64,000 nt of DNA, from positions 62,365-126,364 of the forward strand of contig NZ_QUKD01000015.1 in the NCBI RefSeq assembly GCF_003480915.1. Direction: 5' to 3'. Positions 62,589 through 64,000 of the stretch are shown here, piece by piece (the stretch's first letter is position 1; each line of letters begins with the position of its first letter). Below the pieces are notes generated by a model. That model was not told the DNA's origin. It worked only from the letters and a program-made list of their open reading frames with translations, and ran no database searches. This DNA comes from Parabacteroides sp. TM07-1AC. GTDB taxonomy: Bacteria; Bacteroidota; Bacteroidia; Bacteroidales; Tannerellaceae. A program made the position numbers and the translations under genes.

Positions 62589-62596
62589 CAAAGATA
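62589..62596 (-). promoter_or_regulatory. Promoter -7 box for the ECF sigma gene
   Basis: Minus-strand TATCTTTG, 30 bp before the start at 62559. The FecR side has no TAnnTTTG box; an A/T-rich stretch and GGGTAGAAGAGGGGAG (near 62661-62676) precede it, which may be read by the ECF sigma itself. Confidence 0.55.
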
Positions 62597-62707
62597 ATTG
62601 ATAATTCTAATTTTATTTAGAAAAAAAAGGAATATGTATAAAATTTTTTATGATATTGTTTAGGGTAGAAGAGGGGAGCTTTTGTCGTATATATAGAAAG
62701 AGATAAA

Positions 62708-63763
62708 ATGGAAGAACAGAGAAAACATATAGAAGAACCGGATGCTTCATTATTGTTGGCATATATTCGGGAAAAAGCTTCGTCTGAAGAACAAGCTATT
62801 GTTGAAGCCTGGTTACAGGATAGAGAAGAGAATGAGCAAACGTTGTTGCAGATAGCTCGTATTTATCATGTGCAATATACACACAGGCGCATTGGGCAAC
62901 GTGATTCTCTTAAAGCTTTTGAGTTGATGCAAGAGCGAATTAGACGGCGTGTATGGCAGAAAAATATTTATCGTTTTTCTACTGTTGCTGCTTGTATTGC
63001 TGTTGGATTCTTTTTGTCTACTCTTCTTTCATGGTGGAATATAACAAATGATGGGACGGGGGTACAAATGGTTACTGTCCGTTCAAATCCGGGTATGCGT
63101 ACCAGTTGTAACTTACCGGATGGGACAGTGGCTTATTTGAATTCCGGATCTACGCTAGTTTATCCGGTTCCGTATGATAAAGATAAAAGAGCAGTAACAT
63201 TGGATGGAGAAGGTTATTTTAAAGTAACACATGATTCAGAAAAACCCTTTATCGTGAGTGTTGCCGATGGTAAAATGAAAGTGATAGTACTGGGTACTGA
63301 GTTTAACTTACAGGCATATCGGGAAGAAGGAGTAATAGAGACAACCTTGGTTTCCGGAAAAGTGAATATTGAAGCAAAAAAAGAAAATGGAACTGTGGTG
63401 AGACAAGAATTGTCTCCTTCAATAAAAGCTACATATAGTCTTTCTACTTGTAAGATGAATATGGAGTCTGTTAATACCGCATATGAAACAGCCTGGATAG
63501 AAGGAAAATTAATGTTTTATAATTCTCCTTTACCTGAGGTATTACGCGATTTATCTTATTTCTATAATGTGAAATTCGAAGTGAAGGATCCTATGATTAA
63601 ATCTTATTATTTTACCGGGACATTCATCGATAAACAATTGTCACAAATATTGGATTACCTGAAAATCTCATCGGGAATAGATTATAAGATCAGGCAGATC
63701 ACCGGAGATGACAGCCAAGGTGTTAATCATACAGTGGTGGAATTAACCAATAAGCGGAAGTAG
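62708..63763 (+). CDS. FecR-family anti-sigma factor
   Basis: A 351-residue inner-membrane regulator. The cytoplasmic N-terminus (1-95, LLLAYIREKASSEEQAIVEA, WLQDREENEQTLLQIARIYH) binds the sigma factor. One membrane helix follows (STVAACIAVGFFLSTLLSWW, about 99-118), then the periplasmic FecR domain (VRSNPGMRTSCNLPDGTVAY, LNSGSTLVYP) and a C-terminal DUF4974/STN-like domain (PLPEVLRDLSYFYNVKFEVK). It would relay a signal from a TonB-dependent transducer to the ECF sigma factor. Next to it begins another plus-strand gene. Confidence 0.93.
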   Translation: MEEQRKHIEEPDASLLLAYIREKASSEEQAIVEAWLQDREENEQTLLQIARIYHVQYTHRRIGQRDSLKAFELMQERIRRRVWQKNIYRFSTVAACIAVGFFLSTLLSWWNITNDGTGVQMVTVRSNPGMRTSCNLPDGTVAYLNSGSTLVYPVPYDKDKRAVTLDGEGYFKVTHDSEKPFIVSVADGKMKVIVLGTEFNLQAYREEGVIETTLVSGKVNIEAKKENGTVVRQELSPSIKATYSLSTCKMNMESVNTAYETAWIEGKLMFYNSPLPEVLRDLSYFYNVKFEVKDPMIKSYYFTGTFIDKQLSQILDYLKISSGIDYKIRQITGDDSQGVNHTVVELTNKRK

Positions 63764-63951
63764 AAGTGTAATATAATAATGTATAATCATAAAAAACAGA
63801 AAGCCTATGGAATAGAACGATTATTGCAGACCTTCTTATTGAAAAACATACGGAAACATGTTACCAGCATCTTCCCGTATGAAATATTCGATAGCCGGTC
63901 TATAAACAGACTAAGGAATTTATTTTTTAATCTTAAATCATTTACAAAAGT

Positions 63952-64000
63952 ATGGTAAAGAATTATTATATCCAACAGGATAGGGAAATTTGTATCCTGA
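63952..64000 (+). CDS. First codons of a further gene, possibly the SusC-type receptor of the FecR system
   Basis: ATG at 63952 opens MVKNYYIQQDREICIL and runs off the window end. Only 16 residues are visible, so nothing can be recognised. The position after FecR is where the TonB/SusC transducer is normally found; that is the only reason for the call. The 188 bp between 63764 and 63951 also contain a 59-codon frame (63779-63958) overlapping this start. Confidence 0.35.
   Translation, partial: MVKNYYIQQDREICIL

Noticed and set aside
63779..63958. 59-codon frame beginning MYNHKKQKAYGIERLL between FecR and the next gene
   Set aside because: No recognisable domain, and it overlaps the start of the next frame. 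It could be the true N-terminus of that gene if there is a frameshift, but the window ends too soon to judge.

Overview
The window is chromosomal DNA of a gut-type Bacteroidales, most likely Parabacteroides. Supporting signs are promoters of the Bacteroidetes form (-7 box TAnnTTTG, -33 TTG/TTTG about 19-20 bp upstream), a complete DUF6383 protein and the relic of a second one, DUF3575/DUF3868 and DUF4924 proteins, a SusD relic, an ECF sigma/FecR pair, glycan-degrading lipoproteins and very few Shine-Dalgarno sites. The genus call is inference. I saw no rRNA, tRNA, CRISPR array or intact insertion sequence.

Layout. 1-7.5 kb: a broken outer-membrane protein end, a periplasmic glycerophosphodiesterase, a 1232-residue DUF6383 surface protein and a GH20 hexosaminidase. 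7.6-10.4 kb: a phosphate-type porin and a PstS-like protein with a YafQ-type toxin-antitoxin pair between them. 10.5-14 kb: nitronate monooxygenase and an orphan DUF3575/DUF3868 pair of the kind found in fimbrial loci. 14-18.6 kb: a polysaccharide-utilisation scar (GH3, serine-type sulfatase and only the last ~57 codons of a susD). 18.6-23.7 kb: two tandem copies of a three-gene cassette encoding a ~380-residue Rid-fold protein, a YtfE/ScdA-like hemerythrin di-iron protein and a LuxR regulator with a degenerate receiver. 23.7-29.8 kb: an envelope iron/heme operon (porin, imelysin, di-heme oxidoreductase, porin, c-type cytochrome lipoprotein) that runs directly into the cassette.

29.8-31.9 kb is gene-poor. 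It holds an HU-like DNA-binding protein flanked by two related, promoter-driven, terminator-ended small RNAs, plus a DUF6383 relic. These RNAs share loops and differ in stems, and one is complementary to the leader of a cassette gene. 31.9-38.4 kb: pflB-pflA, a CDF metal exporter and ahpC-ahpF. 38.4-58.8 kb: mostly conserved housekeeping and envelope genes (S9 peptidase, second GH20, metallo-hydrolase, a short Mur-ligase-like protein, DUF4924, rfbD, prfC, HAD phosphatase, rsmI, RecD-like helicase, DUF3822, rsmD, cls, rhomboid, Gfo/Idh oxidoreductase). 58.9-64 kb: a TonB-type receptor, an ECF sigma factor, a divergent FecR anti-sigma and the first codons of another gene.

The themes fit a fermenting gut anaerobe that uses host glycans (GH20, GH3, sulfatase) and tolerates oxygen or nitrosative stress (AhpCF, YtfE-like proteins, iron operon). 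The most unusual material is the duplicated Rid/di-iron/pseudo-receiver cassette, the twin small RNAs, and a set of intergenic hairpins built from short words, often repeating every 21-22 bp.
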